A DNA stretch of 64,000 nucleotides from Acidovorax benzenivorans (GTDB taxonomy: Bacteria > Pseudomonadota > Gammaproteobacteria > Burkholderiales > Burkholderiaceae_C). The first letter of the stretch is position 1. Each line of letters begins with the position of its first letter. Below, piece after piece: positions 46,506-55,700 of this stretch. The notes under the pieces are model-generated. The model was not told the DNA's origin and searched no databases. It saw only the letters and a program-made list of their open reading frames with translations. Position numbers and translations under genes: made by a program. The DNA is taken from positions 248,001 to 312,000 of the forward strand of contig NZ_JAPCKI010000005.1 in NCBI RefSeq assembly GCF_028680575.1. Reading direction: 5' to 3'.

Positions 46506-46517
46506 CGGCTATTCTTT

Positions 46518-47822
46518 TTATAGTGTTTTGAACACTTCACGCGCAGCGGCCACGGTGGCGGCGATGTCGTCGGCCGTGTGGGCACCGCTGACAAAGCCGG
46601 CTTCGTACAGCGCTGGGGCGATGTACACGCCGCGATCGAGCAGGCCGTGGAACAGCTGGTTGAAGCGGGCGCTGTCGGTCTTGAGCACGGCGGGGTAGTT
46701 CTGGGGCAGCTCGGGCAGCAGGAAGAAGCCGAACATGCCGCCTTCGCAATCGGCGCTGAAGGGCACGCCTTCTTCCTTTGCGGCTTGCGCAAGACCATGG
46801 ACCAGCGAGCGGGTGGAGGCCGACAGCGCATCGAAGAAGCCGGGCTTCTTGATCTCGCGCAGCGTGGTCAAGCCGCAGGCCGTGGCCACCGGGTTGCCCG
46901 ACAAGGTGCCCGCCTGGTACACGCCGCCCAGCGGGGCCAGGTGCTCCATGATGGCGCGCGGGCCGCCGAAGGCCGCCAGCGGCATACCGCCGCCAATGAC
47001 CTTGCCCAGCACGGTGATGTCGGGCTTGAAGCCGGGGATGCTCTTGGCGTACACGCTTTGCGCGCTGCCCAGGGCCACGCGAAAGCCGGTCATCACTTCG
47101 TCGAGCACCAGCAGCGCGCCGTATTCGGTGCACAGCTCGCGGCAGCGCTTCATGAAGGGCACGCTGGCGCGCACAAAGTTCATGTTGCCCGCGATGGGCT
47201 CGATCATCACGCAGGCCAGCTCCTTGCCGTGCAGGGCAAAGGCTTCTTCGAGCTGGGCGACGTTGTTGTATTCGAGCACCAGGGTGTGCTGCACCACTTC
47301 GGGCGGCACGCCCGCGCTGGTGGCGTTGCCGAAGGTGGCCAGGCCCGAGCCAGCCTTGACCAGCAGCGAGTCCGCGTGGCCGTGGTAGCAGCCCTCGAAC
47401 TTGATGAACTTGCTGCGGCCGGTGGCGCCACGGGCCAGTCGAATGGCGCTCATGCCGGCTTCGGTGCCCGAGCTGACCAGGCGGATCATCTCCATCGATG
47501 GCACCAGGCTCAGGATTTCTTCGGCCAACTCCACTTCGCGCTCGGTGGGAGCGCCGAAGCTGAAGCCTTCGAGCGCCGCCTTTTGCACGGCTTCGAGTAC
47601 GGCGGGGTGGCCGTGGCCCAGGATCATGGGGCCCCAGGAGCCGATGTAGTCGATAAAGCGCTGGTCGTTGGCATCCCAGAAGTAGGCGCCTTGCGCGCGC
47701 TTGACGAAGCGGGGTGTGCCGCCCACGGCCTTGAAGGCCCGCACGGGAGAGTTCACGCCGCCGGGGATCAGCGCCTTGGCGCGTTCAAACAGGGGAATAT
47801 TGAGATCAGTGCTTGGTGTCAT
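46518..47822 (-). CDS. hemL: Glutamate-1-semialdehyde 2,1-aminomutase HemL
   Basis: PLP enzyme that forms 5-aminolevulinate in the C5 pathway of heme synthesis. It is 434 aa with [50 protein letters not shown] and the PLP lysine K274 in [20 protein letters not shown] at 47822 overlaps the end of the ThiD-like gene by 17 bp; co-transcription of thiD-like and hemL is likely. Confidence 0.97.
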   Translation of the reverse strand: MTPSTDLNIPLFERAKALIPGGVNSPVRAFKAVGGTPRFVKRAQGAYFWDANDQRFIDYIGSWGPMILGHGHPAVLEAVQKAALEGFSFGAPTEREVELAEEILSLVPSMEMIRLVSSGTEAGMSAIRLARGATGRSKFIKFEGCYHGHADSLLVKAGSGLATFGNATSAGVPPEVVQHTLVLEYNNVAQLEEAFALHGKELACVMIEPIAGNMNFVRASVPFMKRCRELCTEYGALLVLDEVMTGFRVALGSAQSVYAKSIPGFKPDITVLGKVIGGGMPLAAFGGPRAIMEHLAPLGGVYQAGTLSGNPVATACGLTTLREIKKPGFFDALSASTRSLVHGLAQAAKEEGVPFSADCEGGMFGFFLLPELPQNYPAVLKTDSARFNQLFHGLLDRGVYIAPALYEAGFVSGAHTADDIAATVAAAREVFKTL

Positions 47823-48756
47823 GGGGTGGCATCACAAAACCCTCCAGGGCCTGTGTTTCGTCAATCGTGGTTTCGTCGTCGGTCTCGTCGTCTTCTGGCT
47901 GGGCCCAGAACATGCGGTCGGGCACGATGTGCCCCATACCGGGGCGAAAGCCCGCATCCAGGCAGCGGTCGAGGTAGCCCAGCGCTTCGCTGGTGGCTTC
48001 GCCCAGGTCGTTGCCGCTGGCCACCAGGGCGGTGAGCGCGGCCGACAGTGTGTCGCCCGCGCCCGAGAAGGTGGCGTCGAACAGCTCGAACTTGCCACTG
48101 CCCAGCACGGTCTGGGGCGAGGCGAGCACGTTTTCGACAAACTGCTCGGGCAAGGGAATGCCAGTGACTAATGTGTAGGGCACGCCCATCTCGGACGCTG
48201 CGCGGGCAATGTCGCGGGCAGTGGGGCTGCGCTCGCCAGTCCAGTCGGGCAGCAGCCAGCGCCACAGGGTGCTGTGGTTTCCAACCAACACCGAAGTCTG
48301 CGGCAGCAGCAACTCGCGGAAGGCGTCGAGGTACTCGTCGATCAGCTCGTCCTGCCACCAAGACAGATTGGGCATGTAAGCGATCACGGGGACTTCGTCA
48401 TAGTCGGTCGTGATCTCGGCAATGGTGCTGATGTTCTCGGGGCTGCCGACAAAGCCGACCTTGATGGCCTGTACGGGCAGGTCTTCCAGCACGGCACGCG
48501 CCTGCTCGGAGACGGCTTCGTCGTCAAAGCTGAAGTGATCAAAAATCTGAGCGGTATCGCGGGCATAGGCCCCGGTGACCACGGCGATCGGATGCCCGCC
48601 GACCGAGGCAATGGTGGTGATGTCAGCGGTCAGTCCGCCCGCTCCGCTGGGGTCGCTGGCATTGAACACCAGCACACAAGCCGGGCTCGCTTCCTCCGCG
48701 TCATCGTCGTCAATATGGGGGATTTCGGAGGGAGGAAGGGAGGCTTTGGTGGTCAT
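47806..48756 (-). CDS. thiD: Hydroxymethylpyrimidine/phosphomethylpyrimidine kinase-like protein
   Basis: A 316-aa ribokinase-fold kinase like ThiD of thiamine synthesis. Seen: [20 protein letters not shown] (substrate/ATP start; usual form GSDSGGGAG) and [20 protein letters not shown] with the catalytic Asp in GAGD. It is longer than ThiD (~265 aa), with an acidic N terminus ([14 protein letters not shown]) and a C-terminal extension rich in Asp/Thr ([13 protein letters not shown]). Because the substrate loop differs ([10 protein letters not shown]), strict assignment as ThiD is a little uncertain. Confidence 0.8.
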   Translation of the reverse strand: MTTKASLPPSEIPHIDDDDAEEASPACVLVFNASDPSGAGGLTADITTIASVGGHPIAVVTGAYARDTAQIFDHFSFDDEAVSEQARAVLEDLPVQAIKVGFVGSPENISTIAEITTDYDEVPVIAYMPNLSWWQDELIDEYLDAFRELLLPQTSVLVGNHSTLWRWLLPDWTGERSPTARDIARAASEMGVPYTLVTGIPLPEQFVENVLASPQTVLGSGKFELFDATFSGAGDTLSAALTALVASGNDLGEATSEALGYLDRCLDAGFRPGMGHIVPDRMFWAQPEDDETDDETTIDETQALEGFVMPPHDTKH

Positions 48757-48850
48757 GGACCAGATCCTGCTAGAGGGGTGGCACGGAAGCTGCAGGCCGC
48801 GGAGATCACTAGATACAATCGTTGCATTCTATGTGAAGGCCCTTTAAGCT

Positions 48851-49024
48851 GTGACCGACTTTAAAACTTGGATGTGTTTGATTTGCGGCTGGATTTATGA
48901 CGAAGCTGAGGGTTCTCCCGAGCACGGCATTCCACCCAACACGCCATGGGATCAGGTCCCAATGAATTGGACCTGCCCAGAATGTGGCGCCCGCAAGGAA
49001 GATTTCGAGATGGTCCAGATCTGA
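48851..49024 (+). CDS. rubA: Rubredoxin
   Basis: A 57-aa electron carrier with one Fe(Cys)4 site: CLIC at residues 9-12 (WMCLICGWIYDEAEGSPEHG) and CPEC at 42-45 (WTCPECGARKEDFEMV). It starts with GTG at 48851. It sits between the ThiD-like gene (divergent) and pilG, 59 bp before the latter. Rubredoxin genes in this spot next to pilG are common in betaproteobacteria, but the reason is not known to me. Confidence 0.95.
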   Translation: MTDFKTWMCLICGWIYDEAEGSPEHGIPPNTPWDQVPMNWTCPECGARKEDFEMVQI

Positions 49025-49083
49025 GGCGCTTCAGCACCGTTCGCTGCTGCGTTGTTTATTTTCTCCATCGGGAGCAGTGACAA

Positions 49084-49482
49084 TTGACTACAACAGGCGC
49101 ATCTTTCAAAGTGCTCGTGGTGGATGACAGCAACACCATCCGTCGAAGCGCCGAGATTTTTCTCAAGCAGGGGGGGCACGAAGTCTTGTTGGCCGATGAC
49201 GGCTTTGATGCTTTGGCCAAAGTCAATGATTACCAGCCTCAGCTGATTTTCTGCGACATCCTCATGCCCAAGCTCGACGGGTACCAGACCTGCGCCATTA
49301 TTAAGCGCAACGCCCGTTTTGCAGATACCCCGGTGGTCATGCTGTCCTCCAAGGATGGTGTGTTCGACAAAGCGCGTGGGCGCATGGTCGGCTGCCAGGA
49401 ATATCTCACCAAGCCGTTTACCAAAGACCAGCTGTTGCAGGCCGTGCAACAGTTTGGCAATTCCCAACAAGGAGCCATGTAA
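49084..49482 (+). CDS. pilG: Twitching-motility response regulator PilG
   Basis: CheY-like single-domain regulator of the Chp (pilus chemotaxis-like) system, 132 aa. Receiver motifs: KVLVVDDSNTIRRSAEIF, acceptor Asp in LIFCDILMPKLDGYQ, Thr/Ser switch in VVMLSSKDGVFD, and Lys in YLTKPFTKDQLL. The start is a TTG at 49084 with GGGAGCA upstream. Its TAA overlaps the next gene's ATG (TAATG). In Pseudomonas PilG promotes pilus extension and cAMP signalling. Confidence 0.92.
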   Translation: MTTTGASFKVLVVDDSNTIRRSAEIFLKQGGHEVLLADDGFDALAKVNDYQPQLIFCDILMPKLDGYQTCAIIKRNARFADTPVVMLSSKDGVFDKARGRMVGCQEYLTKPFTKDQLLQAVQQFGNSQQGAM

Positions 49483-49847
49483 TGCCCATTCAGAAAGTAT
49501 TGGTCGTCGACGACTCGAAGACCGAGTTGATGTTTTTGACGGACCTGCTTCAGAAAAAAGGCATGCAAGTCCGTACTGCAGAAAATGCCGAAGAGGCATT
49601 TCGCCGTCTGGCCGAAGACAAGCCTGACCTCATCCTGATGGACGTGGTGATGCCTGGTCAAAACGGTTTTCAGCTCACGCGTGCCATTACCCGCGACCCT
49701 CTTTATGCTGACGTGCCCATCATCATGTGCACCAGCAAGAACCAGGAAACCGACCGTGTCTGGGGCATGCGCCAGGGTGCGCGCGGCTACATCACCAAGC
49801 CGGTGGATCCCGCAGAGCTGCAGGCCAAAATTGACGCTCTGAACTGA
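49482..49847 (+). CDS. pilH: Twitching-motility response regulator PilH
   Basis: Second CheY-like regulator, 121 aa: QKVLVVDDSKTELMFLTDLL, acceptor Asp in LILMDVVMPGQNGFQ, VPIIMCTSKNQETDRVWGMR and GYITKPVDPAEL. In Pseudomonas PilH opposes PilG and favours retraction or acts as a phosphate sink. One-base overlap with pilG; 15 bp to pilI. Confidence 0.93.
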   Translation: MPIQKVLVVDDSKTELMFLTDLLQKKGMQVRTAENAEEAFRRLAEDKPDLILMDVVMPGQNGFQLTRAITRDPLYADVPIIMCTSKNQETDRVWGMRQGARGYITKPVDPAELQAKIDALN

Positions 49848-49862
49848 GGCAGCGGCTCGCTC

Positions 49863-50390
49863 ATGGCAAACCGCGAAGCCCTACGGGAGCTCCAGACCCG
49901 ACTTGCCAGCCGTTTGCAGGCTGCAAGGTCCGAAGGTACGTCAGTGTCCTCCTGGCTGGCTGTAGAGTCCGCCGGGAATTTCTATTTGCTGCCCTTGGGG
50001 CAGTCCGGGGAGATCTTCCCTTGGGTGTCGGTGCAGGCTGTTCCTTATACCCAGAGCTGGTTTCTGGGCGTTGCCAACCTGCGCGGCAGTTTGGTCGGCG
50101 TGGTGGATCTGGCTGGGTTGCTGGGTTCTGTCGCGCTGCGCACCGAGCAAGCCCTGTCTGAAGCCAGCCTGCTGGCGTTCAATGCTGCGCTTGATGTCAA
50201 CGCCGCATTGCTGGTGGATCGCCTTGCCGGTCTGCGTGGCACGGATGCGTTTGTGTCGTCCGAGCCGCCCGCCGAAGATTCGCCCAGTTTCTTCGGCACC
50301 ACCTATATCGATTCCAGTGGCACACGCTGGCAGGAGCTGAACTTGCAGATCCTGTCGCAACATCCCGCTTTCCTGAGCATCAGTGCTTGA
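49863..50390 (+). CDS. pilI: CheW-like adaptor PilI
   Basis: Chemotaxis scaffold protein of 175 aa that links the receptor PilJ to the kinase ChpA. CheW fold: SWLAVESAGNFYLLPLGQSG, then VPYTQSWFLGVANLRGSLVG and VVDLAGLLG, where a CheW dimer-like groove is expected. It is 21 bp before pilJ. It is the only separate CheW in this locus. Confidence 0.9.
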   Translation: MANREALRELQTRLASRLQAARSEGTSVSSWLAVESAGNFYLLPLGQSGEIFPWVSVQAVPYTQSWFLGVANLRGSLVGVVDLAGLLGSVALRTEQALSEASLLAFNAALDVNAALLVDRLAGLRGTDAFVSSEPPAEDSPSFFGTTYIDSSGTRWQELNLQILSQHPAFLSISA

Positions 50391-50411
50391 GTTTTTCTGT
50401 AAGGCTGCACC

Positions 50412-52700
50412 ATGTCCGTCGTCAATCAATTTGGAAAACTGTTCAACCGGAAACCCGCCACGCCTGACGCAGGCGCAGCCACCGGCACGACCGACGATGG
50501 GCAGGATCTCCTGGCCACGGGGGCTCTGGATGGTTCGCAACTGCGCGACTCTTATCAGGCGGAAGCCATGAACAGTGTCCAGGGTGATCCTGACGGCTAC
50601 ACGCCCGAACTGACTGCGCCCGAGGCTGAAGAGGATCTCATCAGCCTGCCGCTGCTGGGCCGCTCGACCGCTGCTGGCCATCAGCGCCGACTGCTGGCTC
50701 TGCTGGCCGTGGGTGTGGTGGTGCTGGCCCTGATCGCTGGTTGGGTGCTGCAGCAAGCCGACCGTTCTGCACAGCAGCTTGCGGCCACCGGCCAGTCGCT
50801 GATGCAGTCGCAACGTCTTGCCAAGTCGGTGTCGCAGGCGCTGGTGGGTAGTCCACAGGCCTTTCCGGACGTGGTCGAAAGCTCTGGCGTGCTGGCCCGT
50901 AACGTGCGAGCCCTGAATGCCGGTGACAACGAGTTGGGCGTGCAGTCGTTGGGCGAGCCCTTCAAGCCAGATCTGGATGCTGTCAACCCGCTGATGGAGC
51001 GTGCGGAGCGCAATGCCAGCGTGGTGATGGGGCAACAAAAGATTCTGACGCAGGTGGGTGATGCTCTGCGCACCATCAACCGCCAATCGTCTGACCTGCT
51101 GGAAATCGCCGAAACAGTCTCCTCGCTCAAGCTGCAACAAAACGCCCCTGCGGCTGAGATCTCTGCTGCGGGCCAACTGGTGATGTTGACGCAGCGTATC
51201 GGCAAGTCCGCCAACGAATTCCAGACCATGGAAGGTGTGAGCCCCGAGGCGGTGTTTCTGCTGGGCAAGGATTTGAACTCCTTCAAGGAAATCGCACAGG
51301 GCCTGCTGGAAGGTAGCCCCGAGTTGCGCCTGTCGTCCACCAAGGATGCGCAGACCCGTGAGCAACTGGAAGCCTTGATCAAGCTGTACGAGCAGACTCG
51401 CACCCAGGCCAGCGCCATTCTGGGCAACCTGCAAGGTCTGGTGTCTGCCCGTGAAGCGCAGTCCGCCATCATTGCCGACAGCGAACCGCTGCGTCGCCAA
51501 CTGGAAGGTCTGCAAAGCAAGCTGTCTGCACAGACAGGTCTGGGCGCAGGCCAGTTCGCCGCCCTGGCTCTGGCCGGTTTGTTCGTGCTGCTGTGCGGTA
51601 TCGGCATTTCGCGTGTCCAGCTGCTGGACAGCCGTGGTCGCCAAGTAGCTGCTGAAAATCAGCAACGCGACGCCAAACGCCAGGAGCAGGAAGCCAAGCG
51701 CGTCAATGACGCCAACCAGGCCGCCATTTTGCGTTTGATGAACGAACTGCAGTCGGTCGCTGAAGGTGACCTGACGCAAGAAGCCACCGTGACGGAAGAC
51801 ATCACGGGCGCTATTGCCGACTCCGTGAACTACACGGTGGAAGAGTTGCGTCAGCTGGTGGGCAGCGTGCAGAACACGGCGACTCGCGTGGCACAAACGA
51901 CCGCACAGGTGGACAACACCTCGACCGAACTGCTGGCGGCATCGACCGAACAGCTGCGCGAAATTCGTGAAACTGGCCGCTCCGTTCTGGACATGGCGAC
52001 ACGCATTAACGAGGTGTCCACGCAAGCGCAAGAGTCCGCCACGGTGGCCCGCCAATCGCTGCAAGCTGCTGACTCGGGCCTGCAGGCCGTGCAAAACGCC
52101 ATCGGCGGTATGAACTCCATCCGCGACCAGATCCAGGACACCTCCAAGCGGATCAAGCGCCTGGGCGAATCGTCGCAGGAGATCGGTGAAATCACCGAGC
52201 TGATTTCCGACATTACCGAACAGACGAACGTGCTGGCTCTGAACGCTGCCATTCAGGCGGCATCCGCTGGTGAAGCCGGTCGAGGCTTCTCGGTGGTGGC
52301 AGAAGAAGTGCAGCGTCTGGCTGAACGCTCGGCCGATGCGACACGCCAGATTTCTGCACTGGTGAAAGCCATTCAGACCGACACCCAGGACGCCGTGGCC
52401 GCTATGGAGCGCTCCACGCAGGGTGTGGTGGAAGGGGCACGCCTCTCGGACAGCGCCGGTACCGCACTGACCGAGATTGACCGCGTGTCGCGCCGTCTTG
52501 CTGAACTGATTGAGCAGATTTCGTCTTCGACTTCCCGGGAAGCTGTTCTGGCCAACGAAGTGGCCGACAACATCCAGCACATTTTTGCGGTGACCGAGCA
52601 GACGGGTGAAGGTACCCGAACCACGGCGCAGCAGGTGCGCGAGCTCTCGCACATGGCCGAAGAACTGCGCCAATCGGTGGCACGGTTCAAGATCGCCTGA
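50412..52700 (+). CDS. pilJ: Type IV pilus methyl-accepting chemotaxis protein PilJ
   Basis: Transmembrane receptor of the Chp system, 762 aa. Cytoplasmic N terminus of ~95 residues, first membrane helix ~96-116 (LLALLAVGVVVLALIAGWVL), a periplasmic region with two PilJ-type helical bundles (~117-375; RLAKSVSQALVGSPQAFPDV and MLTQRIGKSANEFQTMEGVS), second helix ~378-398 (FAALALAGLFVLLCGIGISR), then a HAMP-like part and the signalling coil with hairpin tip EQTNVLALNAAIQAASAGEA. The long N-terminal cytoplasmic arm is typical of betaproteobacterial PilJ. Confidence 0.94.
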   Translation: MSVVNQFGKLFNRKPATPDAGAATGTTDDGQDLLATGALDGSQLRDSYQAEAMNSVQGDPDGYTPELTAPEAEEDLISLPLLGRSTAAGHQRRLLALLAVGVVVLALIAGWVLQQADRSAQQLAATGQSLMQSQRLAKSVSQALVGSPQAFPDVVESSGVLARNVRALNAGDNELGVQSLGEPFKPDLDAVNPLMERAERNASVVMGQQKILTQVGDALRTINRQSSDLLEIAETVSSLKLQQNAPAAEISAAGQLVMLTQRIGKSANEFQTMEGVSPEAVFLLGKDLNSFKEIAQGLLEGSPELRLSSTKDAQTREQLEALIKLYEQTRTQASAILGNLQGLVSAREAQSAIIADSEPLRRQLEGLQSKLSAQTGLGAGQFAALALAGLFVLLCGIGISRVQLLDSRGRQVAAENQQRDAKRQEQEAKRVNDANQAAILRLMNELQSVAEGDLTQEATVTEDITGAIADSVNYTVEELRQLVGSVQNTATRVAQTTAQVDNTSTELLAASTEQLREIRETGRSVLDMATRINEVSTQAQESATVARQSLQAADSGLQAVQNAIGGMNSIRDQIQDTSKRIKRLGESSQEIGEITELISDITEQTNVLALNAAIQAASAGEAGRGFSVVAEEVQRLAERSADATRQISALVKAIQTDTQDAVAAMERSTQGVVEGARLSDSAGTALTEIDRVSRRLAELIEQISSSTSREAVLANEVADNIQHIFAVTEQTGEGTRTTAQQVRELSHMAEELRQSVARFKIA

Positions 52701-52751
52701 CGCAGCAGTTAGTCATCAACCAGCTGGCTCATTGCAGCCGGGGACGAATCC

Positions 52752-55700
52752 ATGTCATCTATTGATGTCAACAATGCACCGGCCGCTGACGGGACCCAGG
52801 GAGATCAGGACCTGGGTCCTTTGGCTTGGGTGCTTGACGAGCTTCGCAAATCGCTGGACGGCGCCGTCAAGGCGATGCGGCGTTTTGTGCGCGATGCCGA
52901 GGCAGCGCGCGAGTCTGATCTGGCGGCGCTCGACGCTGGCCCCCTGCGCATTGCGCGCCAGCAACTGCACCAAGCCTGCGGCGCATTGGAAATGGTGGGC
53001 ATGGGCCCACCGGCGCTCGTATTGCGGTCCATGGAGTCGGCGGTGCAGAAGTTTGTGCAGCGCCCCGAAACCTGCAGCGACGACGCTGCCGCAGTGATCG
53101 AGCGCGCCAGTTTTGCGCTGATCGAATACCTCGAAACCGTGTTGGCGGGCAAAGCCGTTTCGCCGGTGGCCCTGTTTCCGCAGTATCGCGATGCACAGGC
53201 CTTGGCAGGCGCAGACCGGGTGCACCCCGCCGATTTGTGGCCGGTGGAGCGCCGTTTCCGCGAGCCGGAAGGTGCTGTGTCGCGCCCACCGCTGCCCTAC
53301 GGCCCCGAGGCGCGGGCGCGGCTGGATGCGGCGGTGCTGCGCATTGTTAAATCGGGTGACCTCAAGGCTGCCCTGAGCTTGCGCGATACCTGTCAGGGCT
53401 TTGTGGCTGAGCAAACAGACCGGCAGGCGCGTGCCTTCTGGAAAATCTGCGCAGGTTTCTTCGAGGCGTTTGGTTCGGGCCTTTTGCCGCCGGATGTGTA
53501 CGTCAAGCGTGTGGCGTCTCGTGTGCTCATGCAGTACGCCACGTTGGCCAAGGGCGATCCGACGATCGCCGACCGGCTGGTGCAGGACCTGCTCTTCTTT
53601 TGCTCGCAGGCCAGGGTGGCAGATTTGGCGGAGGATGCTGCCCCCTCGTTGCGTGCTGTCCGCCAGGCTTTTGCGCTAGACCGCTTCAAGCCGGTGGACT
53701 ACGAGACAGCCCGCTTCGGACGCTTTGACCCGGCGGTGTTGACGCAGGCGCGCAAGCGCATTGCTTCGGCTACAGAAACCTGGTCGGCGCTGGCAGGTGG
53801 TGACCGCAACAAACTCAAGCCAGCCGCAGACCAGTTCAGTCTGGTGTGCGATTCGCTGCGTAAGCTCCATCCGGGCAGCGAAAACCTGGCGCAGGCGTTG
53901 ACGCGTGCCCTCGATTCGACCACCCGATCGGGCGAACCCCCGTCGCCCGCGCTGGCGATGGAGGTGGCCACTTCGGTGCTGTACCTGCAGGCAGCTTTTG
54001 AAGAGTTGGACGCGGCAGACGAACAGATGGAAGCCCGTGCCAGCCGTCTCGCAGAGCGCCTGGACGCGGTCACGGCCGGTGCCGAGCCTGAACCGCTCGA
54101 ACAATGGATGGAAGAGCTGTACCGCCGGGTCAGCGACAACCAGACCATGGGCAGCGTAGTCGATGAGCTCCGAGTGACTCTGGGCGAGGCCGAGAAGGCC
54201 ATGGATCAGTTTTTCCGTAACCCCACGGACACTGGTGTGCTGGCGACCGTGCCAGGGCACCTTGCGCAGATGCGTGGCGTGTTGTCGGTGTTGGGATTGG
54301 ACCAGGCATCCCTGGCCGTGGTCCGCATGCGAGATACGGTGGAGCGCCTGCTGATCAACGAGGTGCCCGAAGAAGAGCGCCAGAGCGTGTTTGAAAAGTT
54401 GGGCAATAGCCTGGGCGCATTGGGCTTCTTGATCGACATGCTGAGCTACCAGCGCACCATGGCGCGCAAGCTCTTTGTGTATGACGAAGATTTGGGCGAG
54501 CTGCGCATTCTCATGGGCAAAACCCGTGCGCGCGCTTCCGATGCGGTGGAAGAAGCGCCCGCCAAGCTGGAAGAACGCTCTGCCACCCTGGTGCCTGACG
54601 TGATTCCCCGCTTTCCGGTGCAGGAGCCTGTCAGCGAACCCACGGACTTTGCGCCGTTCCCTGATTTTGAGCCGGCCCCCGCGGCCGATTCAGGCGTGGC
54701 GGCACAGTCGATGGGTCTGGCCCCGGATATCTCCTTTGACGTACCTGCCCCGGCCGTGGCCATGGCTACACCGGCGTCGGCGGAAGCCTCTCTTCCTGTG
54801 TCCGCAGTCGTGCCGGCTGTGGTGCCCGATGTAGAAGACGAACTGCTTGAGGTGTTTCTCGAAGAGGCGCGCGAAGTGGTGGTTAATGGCCTGGCTGCCA
54901 TTGACCAGCTTCGGGGTGAACCAGGTGACCTCGGCGAGCAGACCACATTGCGCCGCGCGTTCCATACGCTCAAGGGCAGCTCGCGCATGGTGGGGCTGAA
55001 CGACTTTGGTGAAGCGGCCTGGTCGATGGAGCAGGTGCTTAACGTCTGGCTGGCCGAACAAAAGCCTATGCAGCCGAGCTTGCTGCAGTTGTCAACGGAC
55101 GCACTGCATGCCTTCGGCCGTTGGGCAGATGACATCGCTGCGGGCCGCGCGACGGGTTGGGACCCCGAGTCCTTCCGCCGGTCTGCTGACGCCATGCGGC
55201 TGGACGGCACGCTGGTGCCGTTGGTGATGCCAGTCGATGGTGGTGTTGCGCCCGAACCCACAGTACCTCAGGCTACGCCGGAGCTGGTAGCAGCCCTCTC
55301 CGCCGAGGCGCTCGACGACGAACTGACGGTGCCGGATTTCCAGGCCACCGAGATCTCGGAGCATGTGCACGAACCGCTTGCCGACGCCGCCAGTGCTGCG
55401 CCGGAGGCGGCTGAGGAGATCGACTTCTCGGTGTTCACAGCCGCACTGAACGAGTCCGCTCCCGAACCCGCACCGGTGGTTGATCCTTCCAGCGTGGACT
55501 TTGTCCTTGACCTGGAACTGCCTGATCTGGAGCCCGTGGCGGCCGAAACGCCCGCGCAAGAGGTTACCCATCCAGACCTGGTCGATGCGCCGCTGGAGGC
55601 TCCGGCAGACGCTTTGGGTGATGCGCTGCTGCTGCCAGAAGAGCTGGTGTTGGATGCTGCCGAGCCGCTGAATGTGGTGAGTGTCGATGCCGACACGCCG

